Positions 30,701-41,771 are shown, counted from the stretch's first letter. The stretch: 64,000 bases of DNA from Elasticomyces elasticus (GCA_035926095.1 JAVRQT010000007.1:1178001-1242000), one strand, 5' to 3'. The notes: generated by a model not told the origin, from the letters alone. Made by a program: numbers and translations.

Positions 30701-33700
30701 CAGCTTCAACTCAATATCAAGTCTTGGCAACATGGGAATGCTCACCAACCTTGAGCGATTGTGGGCCACCAACAACAAGCTCTCGGGACCCTTTGATCAA
30801 TCTTTCAAGGCTCTGGTCAACCTGAAGGAGATCGACGCGCGCTTCAATGCGATCAGCAATATCGACATTGTCTCGCAACTGCCGAAGCTGGAGATGTTGA
30901 TGTTGGGGCACAATTCTATCGCCCAATTCGAGGGTTCCTTCACGCAGCTGAAGGTGCTCTTCCTGAACCACAATCCTGTCACCAACTTCGATCTCACTGC
31001 GCCGGTCCCATCGTTGTCTGTGCTCAACATGGCCTCCGCCAAGCTGTCCAGACTACCAGATGCGCTGTTCATGAAGATGTCTGGGTTGACGAAACTGACG
31101 ATCAGCAAAAACCATTTTGTTCAGTTGTCATCGCATCTTGGGCTTCTGTCGAAGCTGGAGTACCTTAGTTTAGCGAAGAACGAGCTGAATCGGCTGCCAG
31201 CAGAGATAGGCCGACTGACAGAGCTGCGATATCTTGATGTTCGGGAGAATAATCTTGGGCAGCTTCCGTCCGAGATCTGGTTTGCGAAGCGCTTGGAGAC
31301 TCTCAACGTGTCGTCAAATGTCCTCGCAGACTTCCCGAAACCGGGCAACCCCTTGCCGCCACTTCAGGAACCCGTTGCAACGCCTGCCCTGACGCCTGGG
31401 GTCCTCGGATCGAGCCCCGACTTCGAGGAGCTTGGCAAGCTCGAAGACTTCCAGATGAGGCGGCCGAGTCAGGCTAGTGGAATGCTCTCCGTAGCCTCTT
31501 CACCTGGCACCGCCTCTCGCAAGGGCTCGATTGTATCTTACAACTCTTCCAAGCCGAGCATGATCGGACGGACTAGTACTGCTAGTACCATTGGCACTAT
31601 CACGCCGACCACTAGGAAGGATTCGACGTTGAGTAGTAGACTTGCTACGACGTTTTCAACTAGCCTACGGCATCTGTTCTTGGCGGACAACCGATTGGAG
31701 GATGACGTGTTTAACGAACTCGTTCTGCTGCCGGAGTTGCGTATCTTGAACATCTCGTACAACCAGCTGTACGACATCCCACCACGGACCATCAGGCGGT
31801 GGACGCACTTGACGGAGCTGTATCTATCCGGCAACGATCTCACGAGCCTGCCATCGGAGGACCTCGAGGAGGGCAGTAGCTTGAAAGTGCTGCACATCAA
31901 CAACAACAAGTTCCAAGTCTTGCCTGCTGAGTTAGGCAAGGTCCAGAAATTGGCGATACTTGACGTGGGCAGCAATATGCTCAAGTACAATGTCTCGAAT
32001 TGGCCGTATGACTGGAACTGGAACTGGAATCACCAGCTTCGGTATCTGAACTTGTCGGGCAACAAGCGTTTGGAAATCAAGCCGACGGCGCAGTCGCTGA
32101 ATGGCAGAGATCAAAAAGACTTGACGGATTTCACAAGCCTGACAAATCTTCGTATACTGGGTCTGATGGACGTTACGCTCACAATTCCAAGCGTACCGGA
32201 TCAGGCACCAGATCGGAGAGTGCGGACTGCCGGAAGCATCATTGGTACGACTATGCCATACGGTATGGCTGACACGCTTGGGCGAAATGAGCACCTGTCT
32301 ACCGTCGATCTGGTCGTACCGCGCTTTCGCGGACATGAAGATGAGACACTTATCGGACTCTTCGACGGGCAGAGTTTGTCCTCGGGTGGCAGCCGTGTTG
32401 CCAAATACCTGCATGAGAAGTTCAAGCATCAATTCATCGAAGAGCTTGACAAAATTAAGTCCGGCGAGACCGCTACGGACGCCCTTCGACGCACGTACCT
32501 TGGTCTGAACAAGGACCTGGCGACTGCTGCCACACAAGCACTTGATGCGAAAGAACACCCGAGTAGTGCACTCGTCCACCGAGGTAGTATCTCTGGACCA
32601 GCGCTTGACGAAGATGACCTCAGCTCGGGTGCCGTGGCAACGGTTATGTACCTGCACGGCATGGAGCTCTACATGTCCAACATCGGCGATGCACAAGCAC
32701 TTCTGATCCAGTCTGAGGGCGGCCACCGGGTGCTGACGAGGAAGCATGATCCTGCTGAGACATCTGAACGGGCACGCATTAGGGAGGCGGGCGGCTTCGT
32801 GTCAAGGCAGGGCAAACTCAATGACCAGCTAGATGTCTCGCGAGCATTTGGGTATGTGCAGCTTACACCGTGCATCATTGCAGCACCCCACGTTACCAGA
32901 GTCGACATTAAAGAGTCGGATGAGATGATTCTGCTTGCTTCACGCGAGCTCTGGGATTATCTCACGCCGGAGTTTGCGGTCGATGTAGCAAGACAGGAAC
33001 GTGGCGACCTCATGCGAGCGGCGCAGAAATTGCGCGATCTCGCAATTGCGTTCGGTGCTACTGGCAAGATCATGGTCATGATGGTCGGCGTCAGCGATCT
33101 TCGCAAGCGCGAGAAAGCCCGCTTCAGGACGCATAGCATGAGTATGGGTCCTTCTGGCTCGCCAGACGACTACTTCACGACTGTGCGGAAAGGCAAGAGT
33201 CGACGAGATGCAGTGGGTGATTCCAAGCTCGCTCGTCTTGATCAGGAGGTGGATGCACCGACAGGCGACGTCACACTTGTCTTCACGGACATCAAGAACA
33301 GTACCATCATGTGGGAGACATATCCCAACTCGATGCAGTCAGCCATCAAGATGCACAACGAGGTGATGCGTCGACATCTGAGAATCATTGGTGGGTACGA
33401 AGTAAAGACGGAAGGTGATGCTTTCATGGTCGCCTTCCCTACCGTCACGAGTGCGCTGCTCTGGGCTTTCACGATCCAGACACAGCTTCTCGAGGTGCAA
33501 TGGCCACAAGAGATAATGTCAAGCGTCCACGGCGAGGAGGTGCAGGACGCCGATGGCAATGTCATCTTCCGTGGCCTGAGTGTACGCATGGGCATTCACT
33601 GGGGTCGCCCAGTGTGTGAGATCGACCCTGTGACCAAGCGCATGGACTACTTCGGGCCTATGGTCAATCGTGCAGCAAGAATTGAGGGCGTGGCAGATGG

Positions 33701-34470
33701 AGGACAGATATGCGTGTCTTCGGACTTCATCCAAGAAGTGCAGAGAATGCTCGAGAGCCACATCGAGAGCGACAGGACGGGCTCCACTGGATCCGAAGAC
33801 ACCCTCAGCGACGACATCATGAGCCAAGCCATCCGCCGCGAGCTTCGGTCACTGAGCAGTCAAGGTTTCGAGGTCAAGGATCTCGGCCAGCGAACACTCA
33901 AAGGTCTTGAGAATCCCGAGTACATCTACCTCATGTATCCACACTCGCTCGCATCACGGCTGGTGGTCCAGCAACAAAAAGCAGAAGCTGAGAAGAATCG
34001 CATGGACAGCAGCCAGAGGGCTGCCGAGCAGCAGAGCAGGTCCGAGCTCACCGTTGATACTGAGAACGTGTGGGATCTGTGGAATGTCAGCCTGCGGTTG
34101 GAGATGCTATGCAGTTCGCTCGAGAGCACTGACGCAGCAGCTCTGAAGCCGCCGGAGACTGCGTTACTCGAGCGTATGAAGAGCAGGAGTGGCGAGGTCA
34201 CTGATCGGTTCTTGGTGAATTTTGTGGAGCACCAGATCAGTAGAATTGAGGTGAGTTGCCTCCGTGGAAGGTTGTAAAGAACATATAACTGACATGACAC
34301 AGACCTGCATATCCACCCTTGCGATCCGGAACATGGTCCGGCCGTTCAAAGACGGCATGCTTAACCAAGCCTGCCCAATGAACGATGTCCTCAGCGAGAT
34401 TTCGTCACAGCTTGAAGAGCTCAAGCGGTACAAGGAGCAGGATGAGGAGATGACTCTCGCGGACGCCTAG
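27766..34470 (+). CDS. CYR1: Adenylate cyclase, fungal Ras/LRR type
   Basis: Exons 27766-27965, 28204-28885, 29025-34250 and 34303-34470 give 2091 residues. The order is the classical fungal one. A long Ser/Pro-rich N-terminus comes first. A Ras-associating domain (about 580-690) starts near YFMRIFRADSTFAV. A leucine-rich-repeat array (about 705-1340) is interrupted by a Ser/Thr-rich insert near residues 1075-1160. A PP2C-like domain (about 1370-1655) includes IGLFDGQSLSSGG and RKHDPAETSERARI. The class III cyclase domain (about 1700-1890) has LVFTDIKNSTIMWE and GGYEVKTEGDAFMVAFP. The C-terminal segment may bind the cyclase-associated protein. The enzyme makes cAMP for protein kinase A at the plasma membrane, under Ras and G-alpha control. 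Intron 1 is unusually long (238 nt), so the first exon is less certain than the rest. Confidence 0.94.
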
Positions 34471-34792
34471 TGCGGAGTGTGGTTGTTTGATTGCTTTCAG
34501 CGTAGCATTGTTGGGGATTGTTACTGCATGGCGTTGAACTTGGGACACAGTGTATCAGTATGGGCAGTATGTGAGGCTGCTGGGATGATGTCACGCCGTC
34601 ACGATTGGAGTATTGGGCACATCTCGGAGATGAGGTTTGGATATTCTAGCGTCTAGGCAGTGTGTGATAATGAAGCGTTTCCCATCAGGCCTCGTCGCCA
34701 CGTGACACCTGGCGCGTTTGTCCGCGCACAGTACACAACCTTGAAGCCAACGTTTTTTGGCTTCCAACAGCAACACGCTTCCCTCGATCAAG
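34471..34792. other. Intergenic
   Basis: This 322-base spacer lies between adenylate cyclase and the first SIM gene. No gene or repeat seen. Confidence 0.5.
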
Positions 34793-35667
34793 ATGGGAAC
34801 ATTTCACGATAGATACGACGATGCCTTTCTCACAACACTCAAGCCAGGTCATCGGAACAGTATCTTGAGAAGGCGGAGGAATCACGAGCTACACAGGAAA
34901 GGAGCAACTGCTGGTGGGTCCTCGCGCATACTCCACCGGACGTGCGGCTACTGACAGTCCTTGTAGGAGATGCTGAGGCGCGGCGCAATCGAGAGCTAAG
35001 CTCGGAGTTCACGGCCATGGAGGCGGATGCGAACGACCGGGGTGTGCAACCGCAGCGCAGGCGATCCTCCATCATTGAGGTGCGCGACTCGAATAAGGAC
35101 TACACTTCTGAAAGGATCCCTGTGGAGACTGAGAAGCATTTCAAACTGCGCCCATTGGTGCGGCGCGATCACGTCGATGCGAACGCGAACGAGGATGAGC
35201 ACCCTGCACACACCCATAATCTCGAAGCACAGCTATCACGAACGCAGCACGAGCCGCTACTGGTCCGTCAAGCCACGGCGTTGGGTGAACATATGACTGT
35301 AAAGGATGGCATCGCCGCCAAACCGCAGTACGTGACGCAAGAACCGAGCACATCAGCAGACCACATCATCGATCTTTGTCACTCAGACGACGAAACACCG
35401 CCAGTCATGAAAGCGAAGACTTTTCATGAGCAAAGAGTAATATCAGCTTCGCGAACACCATCTCTGGCGGTCTACCGTTCGGGAGTGCACAAGAGTGCCA
35501 GTCAGGCGGTGGCTGGAGGGACAAGCAACACGCCAGTGACGCTGAAGAAGCAAAAGGAGCTACGGCTGCGTATCCAGGCCCGCGAGTTTGCTCGGATCGA
35601 GGCCAAGGCGTCAAAAGAGAAAGCCGAATTGGAGGAAGAATTGCTTCACTTGGAGGCAGAGCAGTGA
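34793..35667 (+). CDS. SIM/coiled-coil protein A, tandem paralogue
   Basis: Exons 34793-34913 and 34967-35667 (53-nt intron, phase 1 inside a Gly codon) give 273 residues. The N-terminus (RYDDAFLTTLKPGHRNSIL) is basic and helical and is rebuilt across the intron as TAGDAEARRNRELS. The centre is low in complexity. IIDLCHSDDE at about residues 173-182 has the form of a SUMO-interacting motif, hydrophobic residues followed by acid. The last 40 residues (from LKKQKELRLRIQ) predict a coiled coil. The next gene (35990-36948) has the same layout and an intron at the same place and phase, so the two are tandem duplicates. I recognise no named family. A nuclear, SUMO-linked role is inferred from the motif alone. 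Confidence 0.68.
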
Positions 35668-35989
35668 GTGTGATGTTGTTGGCTTCGATAAGGTGCGAAA
35701 GACGTGTGCTTGAGACAACGGTGGAACGGAGATCGAGAGGAACGAGAATGGGTGGGACCGTCACCCATCATGCTCCTTCCGAAACCGTCGAAATGTTGGG
35801 CGGCGCTACGGCTAGCCGGCCCGACCCGTTATCCGCAACGGCAGCAGAAATTGCCAACGCTTATCTTCCGCTCATGAATGTCATTCTTGTTCATCATCGT
35901 CCTAGCATTACAAGACTCGGAATGTCCGCAATGCCACACTAAATGCACCCCAGTGCAGTGTAATCTGGAGGACGCCGCTGTCTACCGCA
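35668..35989. other. Intergenic between the SIM paralogues
   Basis: A 322-base spacer with no gene seen. It presumably holds the terminator of gene A and the promoter of gene B. Confidence 0.5.
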
Positions 35990-36948
35990 ATGGCGGGCCC
36001 CAAGTACGATGATGCTAAGCTTGATGCTCTCACGCCAGAGCACAAAGACAGAATACTGAAGACTCGAGCCTACGAGGTAGAGAGGAGGCAGGCGGAAAGG
36101 CGGTTGAGAGATGCAGGTATGCTCGTGGCTCTCACCAATACCTTATTCAGTCACTGACATACTGCTCAGGTGATGTGCAAGCTCTCAAGCGAGCTGCCCG
36201 TCGGAACGAGCAACACAAAGCATATGTGAGGCGACGAAGCAGCAAGGGCGCTGGTGCTATAGTCCCATCGCACATTGCATTACAAGCGAAGACTCTTCAA
36301 CAACCAACACGAGCGGCTGCCGCATCCACCACCGAGCTCCGAGATCTCGAGCAAACAATCACTCCATTACGACGTCGTCTGCGCAAGCGCTCCTCGCTGT
36401 CGCCAGAACGCCTTTCATGGCTGCGAGATCCGTCAGAGCCTGCAAGCAATGACTCGAATCACGGCGAAGACAGTACCCTCCTACCAACACCATCGATTAC
36501 CACGCAGCCCGGTTCGCCCGAGCCACGCTTGACTTTACAACCACCAGGGCAGGTAGCACCAACTCCCCAACCCCTTTCGGCACGGCAGCTGGTGAAGAAG
36601 AAGAGGGCTGTACCGAGCGTACCTGTCATCGAACTGTCCGACGACGATGTAGACGCAAAGCCGATAGTGAAAATGGAAGTTCTGAACTCTGGCTCTCAAG
36701 CTGCGGGACTCAGTGTGGAACCGTTGCGGCGCATCCAAGCTCCAACAAGTAACGGCAGCATTCGCAACCAACCGGTCTCGTCACCTGCATCCGCAACGGA
36801 GCCACCGGTGGTAGATCGTGCAGCTTCGGTCAAGTGCGAGATCATGAAGCTGAGGATGAATCTTGTTGCCGCAGAGCGACAAGAAGCAGAAAAGGCTCGC
36901 GAACAGGCGGCGCTGAAATTGGAGTACTATCAGATGCAGATGCAGTAG
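35990..36948 (+). CDS. SIM/coiled-coil protein B, tandem paralogue
   Basis: Exons 35990-36116 and 36170-36948 (53-nt intron, phase 1 in a Gly codon) give 301 residues. The N-terminus KYDDAKLDALTPEHKDRIL parallels gene A, and the intron falls in the same A-G-D context. VIELSDDD at about 195-202 is a good SUMO-interacting motif. It is followed by V-K-M-E at 209-212, which fits the psi-K-x-E sumoylation consensus, so the protein may be both modified and read. The C-terminus (about 265-301) is a charged coiled coil. The region between is Pro/Ser-rich and probably disordered. The family is not recognised. The paralogy with gene A rests on layout, shared N-terminal pattern and intron position. Confidence 0.68.
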
Positions 36949-37503
36949 ACGATGACTTCCATGGCTTTGCAGGGTGAACTATGGCAAGCCGAGTAGGTCT
37001 GATGCGCTTCGCTTAGGTGGTAAAGACATGATGTGCGGATATGGCATGAGAGTGTATTTCTCCGTACCCGTAGGACTGTACAGCGAATAGCACGAACAAT
37101 TCAATCACATGTTGCTCCACTTTTATAGCTCGTTATTTCCAAGCTAGACCTTCTCATCTCCATCTCTGCTGCATCGACAACACATAATCAAGTACGTGAA
37201 CTGAATGTCGCATCCTACAAGACCTACCACCACGCCACTCATCGGCAGCTGATGCGAGGCAAACAAACGCAGCGTCCCGTTCGAGGCTGCCCAATGATCT
37301 CGCTTGCCAGCCTTGCCGTCGTAGCACCACCACTCGCACGACAGCTGTCGACGTATTGATTGTGACTACCTCCACCGTTCTGACATCTACTGACAGGCCG
37401 AATCATCAGCTTCACTTGATCGAAAGAAGCAACAGCAACAAGTAACAACAGATCTGCACTAACAACACCACCACAAGTTCGCAGCTAGACCAGGCTACCC
37501 ATA
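36949..37503. other. Intergenic and leader
   Basis: No gene seen. The 60 bases before ATG 37504 are rich in CAA/CCA repeats (AACAACACCACCACAAG), typical of a leader. Confidence 0.5.
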
Positions 37504-39183
37504 ATGGCTCGACGATATCCATCGCATCAGAGCAACTCACGGGACAGCCTCCACAGCCGACCGACCATGGACCCATTCAACCATTCGAGGCGATCGTGGA
37601 CTGACGACGGCGTTCACTACACGATGGAAACTGCAACATATACTAGCCCTGGTTTGTCATTCAGTGCAACAGGCAGCAGTGCCGGCGGACTATTTGATGG
37701 GTTTGCTGGCCAAAGCAGCTCAAGACATCCGCTTAGCGGCATGGTGGGTGCTGGCTTGCTCGGAACCGCGGCTGGTCTGCTAGGAGCAATCAGTGGTCTT
37801 CACAACGCAAGTCAACCTCGCAACGTTTATCAGTCGAGGAATGAGCGTCGCGTGCCGTTCGAGGAGTCTGACGGAGACTCGGAGTACGAGGAAGAGCTCG
37901 CGTACGGAGACGGGTATGCGAGCGGCAGTGAGCGCCGCCGACGCTCTGTCTTCTCTCGCTTCAAGGACAGGCTCAGTGACAACAACCGCAAAGTCCCACA
38001 GAGCCGTGAGACGTTCCCGGGAAGGTCTCGTAGCAGGCGGCATCCCTCTTCCAATGCCGAGCCTCCTGTACAACTCGACGAAGATGAAGACGACGCCTAC
38101 GATAAACGACATCAGCAGTCGAACTTCTCCCAGATCCGCAATGATGAAACATCACGGCGGACCGTCGAGCGTCTCCGAGAAGAAGCCAGGAGAAGCAGGA
38201 AGGACCTCGAGAGGGCTTCTCGTCAGCAGAACGTCAATATTGGCCTGCTCCAGGCTTTGTTGGACAAAGTGAAGGAGTGTGAGCAGGCTTTAGCAACGGC
38301 TGAAGAAGCTCTTCGAACGAAGGAGATTCGCGAAGAGGGCAGCAGGTACCAGGCACGCGAAGAACATCACACGCGGCCACCACCACGCAGCCGAGCTCCG
38401 CCAACACTGCCAGACGAGACCGACAATCCCTTCGGGCCCGCTTATCCTCTCTTCGCTGACAGTGGAAGTCTGCACGGTGATCCTTTCGGAAACAATCTCT
38501 TCTTCGGCGCCTTCAATGGTGGGCCGTTCGGCGCTTATGGTAGCTCACCGCTGCTTGGAGGCGATATCAATCACCTCTTTGGAATGCCAAGTGGCTTTCA
38601 ACGCGCTGAACCTCGCACTAAACGGCCACGATTCAGCAGTGCAAACAGTGGACCACAACCCAGCTTTACTTCCTTCATGACGCCCTCGGCGCCTCGGCCG
38701 CCTGCAACATTGCTACAACCCGAGGAGGCGAAGAGACTGTTCAAGACGTACAACGATAGCTGGAATGCTCTCTCGCCCATGGACGCTAGCATTCCGTTCC
38801 CGGCTCGAGGTCTCAAAGCTTCGGCACTCTTGTCTCTCGACACGTTATGGGCGCCTATTATTAGCTCGCCACTATCGACCTGGTCTGAGGAAGCCATCAT
38901 GCAAGCGAACGTGCAGGCTTTCTATCTGCGCGTTGCTGACCTGGTGCCACAATACACTGACGTGGGTGGGAGAGTCGCCATGGGCTACGACAAGACCAGA
39001 GCGAGCCCAGCGCAGGTGAAGCAGCTTCTGGATATGCTGAAGAAAGAGAAGACGAGATGGCACTCCGATCGTTTGGGTAGGCGGAACAGTGGTCGAACAG
39101 GTCCGAATGAGGCGTTGCAGAGTGACCCGCGCGCGAGAGCAGTGTTTCATGCTGTATGTGAGCTTATGGAGGCTGCGCAGTAG
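37504..39183 (+). CDS. Conserved-looking large disordered protein with RWHxDR C-terminal domain
   Basis: A single-exon frame of 559 residues. A Gly/Ala-rich hydrophobic stretch near residues 79-98 (GMVGAGLLGTAAGLLGAISG) could insert in a membrane or be glycine-zipper-like. Arg/Ser-rich and acidic segments follow, then a coiled coil of about 215-285 (TVERLREEARRSRKDLERAS), a Gly/Phe/Pro-rich part and an ordered C-terminal domain of about 400-559. This domain ends with LLDMLKKEKTRWHSDRLGRR and ARAVFHAVCELMEAA. The pattern LKxExxRWHxDRxxR then ARxVFxxxxEL occurs at the end of many uncharacterised fungal proteins. It superficially resembles a J-domain-like helix pair, but the HPD motif is absent. 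No function can be assigned. Confidence 0.72.
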   Translation: MARRYPSHQSNSRDSLHSRPTMDPFNHSRRSWTDDGVHYTMETATYTSPGLSFSATGSSAGGLFDGFAGQSSSRHPLSGMVGAGLLGTAAGLLGAISGLHNASQPRNVYQSRNERRVPFEESDGDSEYEEELAYGDGYASGSERRRRSVFSRFKDRLSDNNRKVPQSRETFPGRSRSRRHPSSNAEPPVQLDEDEDDAYDKRHQQSNFSQIRNDETSRRTVERLREEARRSRKDLERASRQQNVNIGLLQALLDKVKECEQALATAEEALRTKEIREEGSRYQAREEHHTRPPPRSRAPPTLPDETDNPFGPAYPLFADSGSLHGDPFGNNLFFGAFNGGPFGAYGSSPLLGGDINHLFGMPSGFQRAEPRTKRPRFSSANSGPQPSFTSFMTPSAPRPPATLLQPEEAKRLFKTYNDSWNALSPMDASIPFPARGLKASALLSLDTLWAPIISSPLSTWSEEAIMQANVQAFYLRVADLVPQYTDVGGRVAMGYDKTRASPAQVKQLLDMLKKEKTRWHSDRLGRRNSGRTGPNEALQSDPRARAVFHAVCELMEAAQ

Positions 39184-39316
39184 GAATTACATGCAGACTG
39201 AAGGAACGAGGGAGATGAAGTGGGTTTTCACAAGAGCATTAGCATGCAACTGGTATGCTTACCTACAAGCTTCAGTGGTCATTCCACGTCGTATCAATCT
39301 CATAACATGACGAGTC

Positions 39317-39970
39317 TCACAGCTTCGCTTCACCCTTGATGACCTCCTTGAGCAATGTCAACGCTTCCACCGCGAACCTCTTCATATTCGCTACCCTGTC
39401 GCCCCCAAGTCCCGTGTTGAGCTCCTTCGTGAACGTTCCCTTGTCACAGTCCACTGCTAGTGCGACGTAACCGGGCTTCCTGTTCGGCGTAGTGCCACCT
39501 GTAGGTCCTGCTGTGCCCGACTCCGCTATCGTGTATGTGCTCTCCAAGTCCTTCCGTACATGCTTCGCTAGCCCGGTGACGATGTCTGTCGTTGGGCCTT
39601 TGTAATTGGAGATCGTCTCTTGCGACCAGCCTGCATAGGCTATCCTTGATGGAAGCGTATACAGTGTCAGGCCGCCTTTGTAGATACCGCTAGCTCCTGG
39701 TGTGCTGAGTATGGAGCTGCTTATCAGTCCGCCGGCTGCTGTCTCGGCGACACTGACAGATTCGTTGCGTTCTTTAAGGAGGGTGCTGATCTGCTCGAGG
39801 ATATCGCGGATCTCTGCGGGCGGGAAGTCCTGCTCGCTTGAGCTGGCCATTGTGCGTCGATGAAGCTGAACAGTTTGAGGTGTGATGGAGAACGGTCTGA
39901 TGCTTGACTTAAAGTGAACACGCGCTACGTGTCTTGCAGAGTTCCGCGCTAATCGCCGAGGGGTGATCAT
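39317..39970 (-). CDS. CinA C-terminal/PncC-like nicotinamide-nucleotide amidase, putatively mitochondrial
   Basis: A frame of 217 residues. Residues about 50-215 match the CinA C-terminal domain: SVSVAETAAGGLISSSILS, GIYKGGLTLYTLPSR, AESGTAGPTGGTTPN and KPGYVALAVD. Bacterial PncC members deamidate nicotinamide mononucleotide, and the Ser/Thr-rich nucleotide-site motifs are present. The first 40 residues are rich in Arg, Ser and aromatic residues with almost no acids (RRLARNSARHVARVHF), as in a mitochondrial presequence. A second ATG at 39850-39848 (MASSSEQ) would give a cytosolic form of 177 residues. The gene is convergent with the preceding one, with 133 bases between stops. Bacterial-type origin is possible but not shown. 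Confidence 0.85.
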   Translation of the reverse strand: MITPRRLARNSARHVARVHFKSSIRPFSITPQTVQLHRRTMASSSEQDFPPAEIRDILEQISTLLKERNESVSVAETAAGGLISSSILSTPGASGIYKGGLTLYTLPSRIAYAGWSQETISNYKGPTTDIVTGLAKHVRKDLESTYTIAESGTAGPTGGTTPNRKPGYVALAVDCDKGTFTKELNTGLGGDRVANMKRFAVEALTLLKEVIKGEAKL

Positions 39971-40430
39971 GTGGATGTGAGTGCCGGCACGAATGAGTGA
40001 TGTTGTGGTGCTACGTGCCTGCCTAATCGAGCAATGTGGGGCTAGGGTTTCAGGTAGGCCATTCTCATCTGCAGAGAGGACTTATAAACACGCATAGGGT
40101 TACAATACAGGTTATCCATTCGAGTTCTACTTTGATTCAAGACTAACCAATACGGCAACAGGAAGGGATATGTTACAATGATTACACGGCTAATTCCTTC
40201 TGCAACACATCATAATTGGTACTCTCGGACGTTGCACGTGGAAGCAGACATGAAAGCAGTTTCATAGAGTCCACGGAGTTGGCGCCCTGCCACCCAGCAT
40301 CCTCATGTTAGGGTTGTCGCTCAGCTCGCTAACGTAACACCGCCGCAATGCATAAAGCCTCGGGGGACGACAGAGCCGCCAGGTCGTAGTAATGTAGCGC
40401 AAGCGAAGGGCACACCGACAGTAAGCCTTC
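39971..40430. other. Intergenic, no gene seen
   Basis: No supported frame or repeat. The segment is more A/T-rich than its surroundings, around 40080-40210. Confidence 0.5.
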
Positions 40431-41771
40431 TCATCGGTGGTACAACAAGCTTTGGAGAGCCAAGTCGAACGGGATTCGAGGTTGGCCGTAACGGCCGAGC
40501 CTGCTGGCATGCCTTGAGCCTGATTCCAGCATAGGCCGAGACGCTCGATCCTCCTGCACTTCTTCGAAGATCCACCACGAGCTCTGCGGCTGCATGGTGT
40601 CCGGCGCGGCCGCATCTCCCAGGCATTGAATACCCGTCGAGCCAGCCACCATAACAGTCTCAACCTTCTTCCCGTTGTCATCCACGTGAAGCGGGACTGT
40701 GACCACTCCCGACGGCACGGCGTTGGTATCGATCACGTGGTACTGTACCCCATCCAAGGTCAATAGCTTATCGACCTTGTATGGTTTCTCGGGATTCGCC
40801 AAGTCTCTGCCCTTCGCTAGACACTTGCCCTGGCGGTCCCAGAAGCAGAAGGCCGTTATCCATCCGCTGTAGTAATTCGCGCCACTGCCCCGGGAGTGAT
40901 CGCTCACGACCCTGTTCCAAAAATCTTCCACTTCCTCCGCCTCGGGATTCTTGAAGCTCTTGATGAAGCCGCGAAGGACGGGCTGCAAGAGGTCTGCAAA
41001 TCGTGCGGTCTCCTCCCCAAATGTGCGCAACTTCTCGAGTCGGGAGAGGATGAGCTCGTAATCGGACTTCTCGCCCAGCAGTGTGACGGAAGGTAGGCCG
41101 CAACGCGTCCTGCCATAATAGTCGAAAAACTGCTTCATGGAACCCATCATGACGACGGACGCAATGAAGATGTCCTCTTGGGTCGTGGTGGAGAAGGCAG
41201 GCATCATCCACTCGCGAAGCTGCGGATCCACGACGTTCTCGTCGATCAGCTGTCCCATGGCTGTTGCTAACGCGCCGAAGTTGACAGTGAAGCGGTCGCC
41301 GGTTGCTTCTACCTCAAGCTTCTTCTTGTCCTGGTGCGCCACGAAATGGTGACGCAATTCCTCGCCGTGACCGTTGATGTACGAGCTCAGCTGGGTCAAT
41401 ATACCGAGCCAGACGTCTTCGGGCCGAATGCGGAGATGGTGGTGAGTGTTGTAGGCCTGTATAACGGTATTGACGAGGCCGTTGTGGCATGGCACCGACT
41501 GCTCGAAGTCGGCTGCATTGTGTGATGATTGCAAGAAGCGCAGGTTTCTGCCTTCCTTCTGCAGCTGACTAGAGCTGAGGATGCTTCGGATATGCTGGTC
41601 CTTGGTGTTGATTTGCGCGCCACTTGTGTAGCTCATGTCAATTGGTGCGGCAACATAGCCGGTCGGCGTGATAGTGATTCCTCCACGTCGTTGCGAAATC
41701 TGTGGATGGGAGGGGAATGTGTTTGCATGCGCGAGCGCAGTGCTGTGTTCGATGCGGATGAATGCGTCCAT
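40431..41771 (-). CDS. DUF4419 domain protein
   Basis: A single-exon frame of 446 residues starting at ATG 41771. Recognisable DUF4419 features are the CHNGLVNTVIQAYNTHHHLR segment, RPEDVWLGILTQLSSYINGH followed by EELRHHFV, ASVVMMGSMKQFFDYYGRT, SDYELILSRLEKL and the WxR/GW region NYYSGWITAFCFWDRQGKC. The domain is widespread in fungi and bacteria and has no established activity. No signal peptide or membrane segment is seen. The protein ends in SSWWIFEEVQED followed by a short Arg-rich tail. Length is usual for the family. Confidence 0.85.
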   Translation of the reverse strand: MDAFIRIEHSTALAHANTFPSHPQISQRRGGITITPTGYVAAPIDMSYTSGAQINTKDQHIRSILSSSQLQKEGRNLRFLQSSHNAADFEQSVPCHNGLVNTVIQAYNTHHHLRIRPEDVWLGILTQLSSYINGHGEELRHHFVAHQDKKKLEVEATGDRFTVNFGALATAMGQLIDENVVDPQLREWMMPAFSTTTQEDIFIASVVMMGSMKQFFDYYGRTRCGLPSVTLLGEKSDYELILSRLEKLRTFGEETARFADLLQPVLRGFIKSFKNPEAEEVEDFWNRVVSDHSRGSGANYYSGWITAFCFWDRQGKCLAKGRDLANPEKPYKVDKLLTLDGVQYHVIDTNAVPSGVVTVPLHVDDNGKKVETVMVAGSTGIQCLGDAAAPDTMQPQSSWWIFEEVQEDRASRPMLESGSRHASRLGRYGQPRIPFDLALQSLLYHR

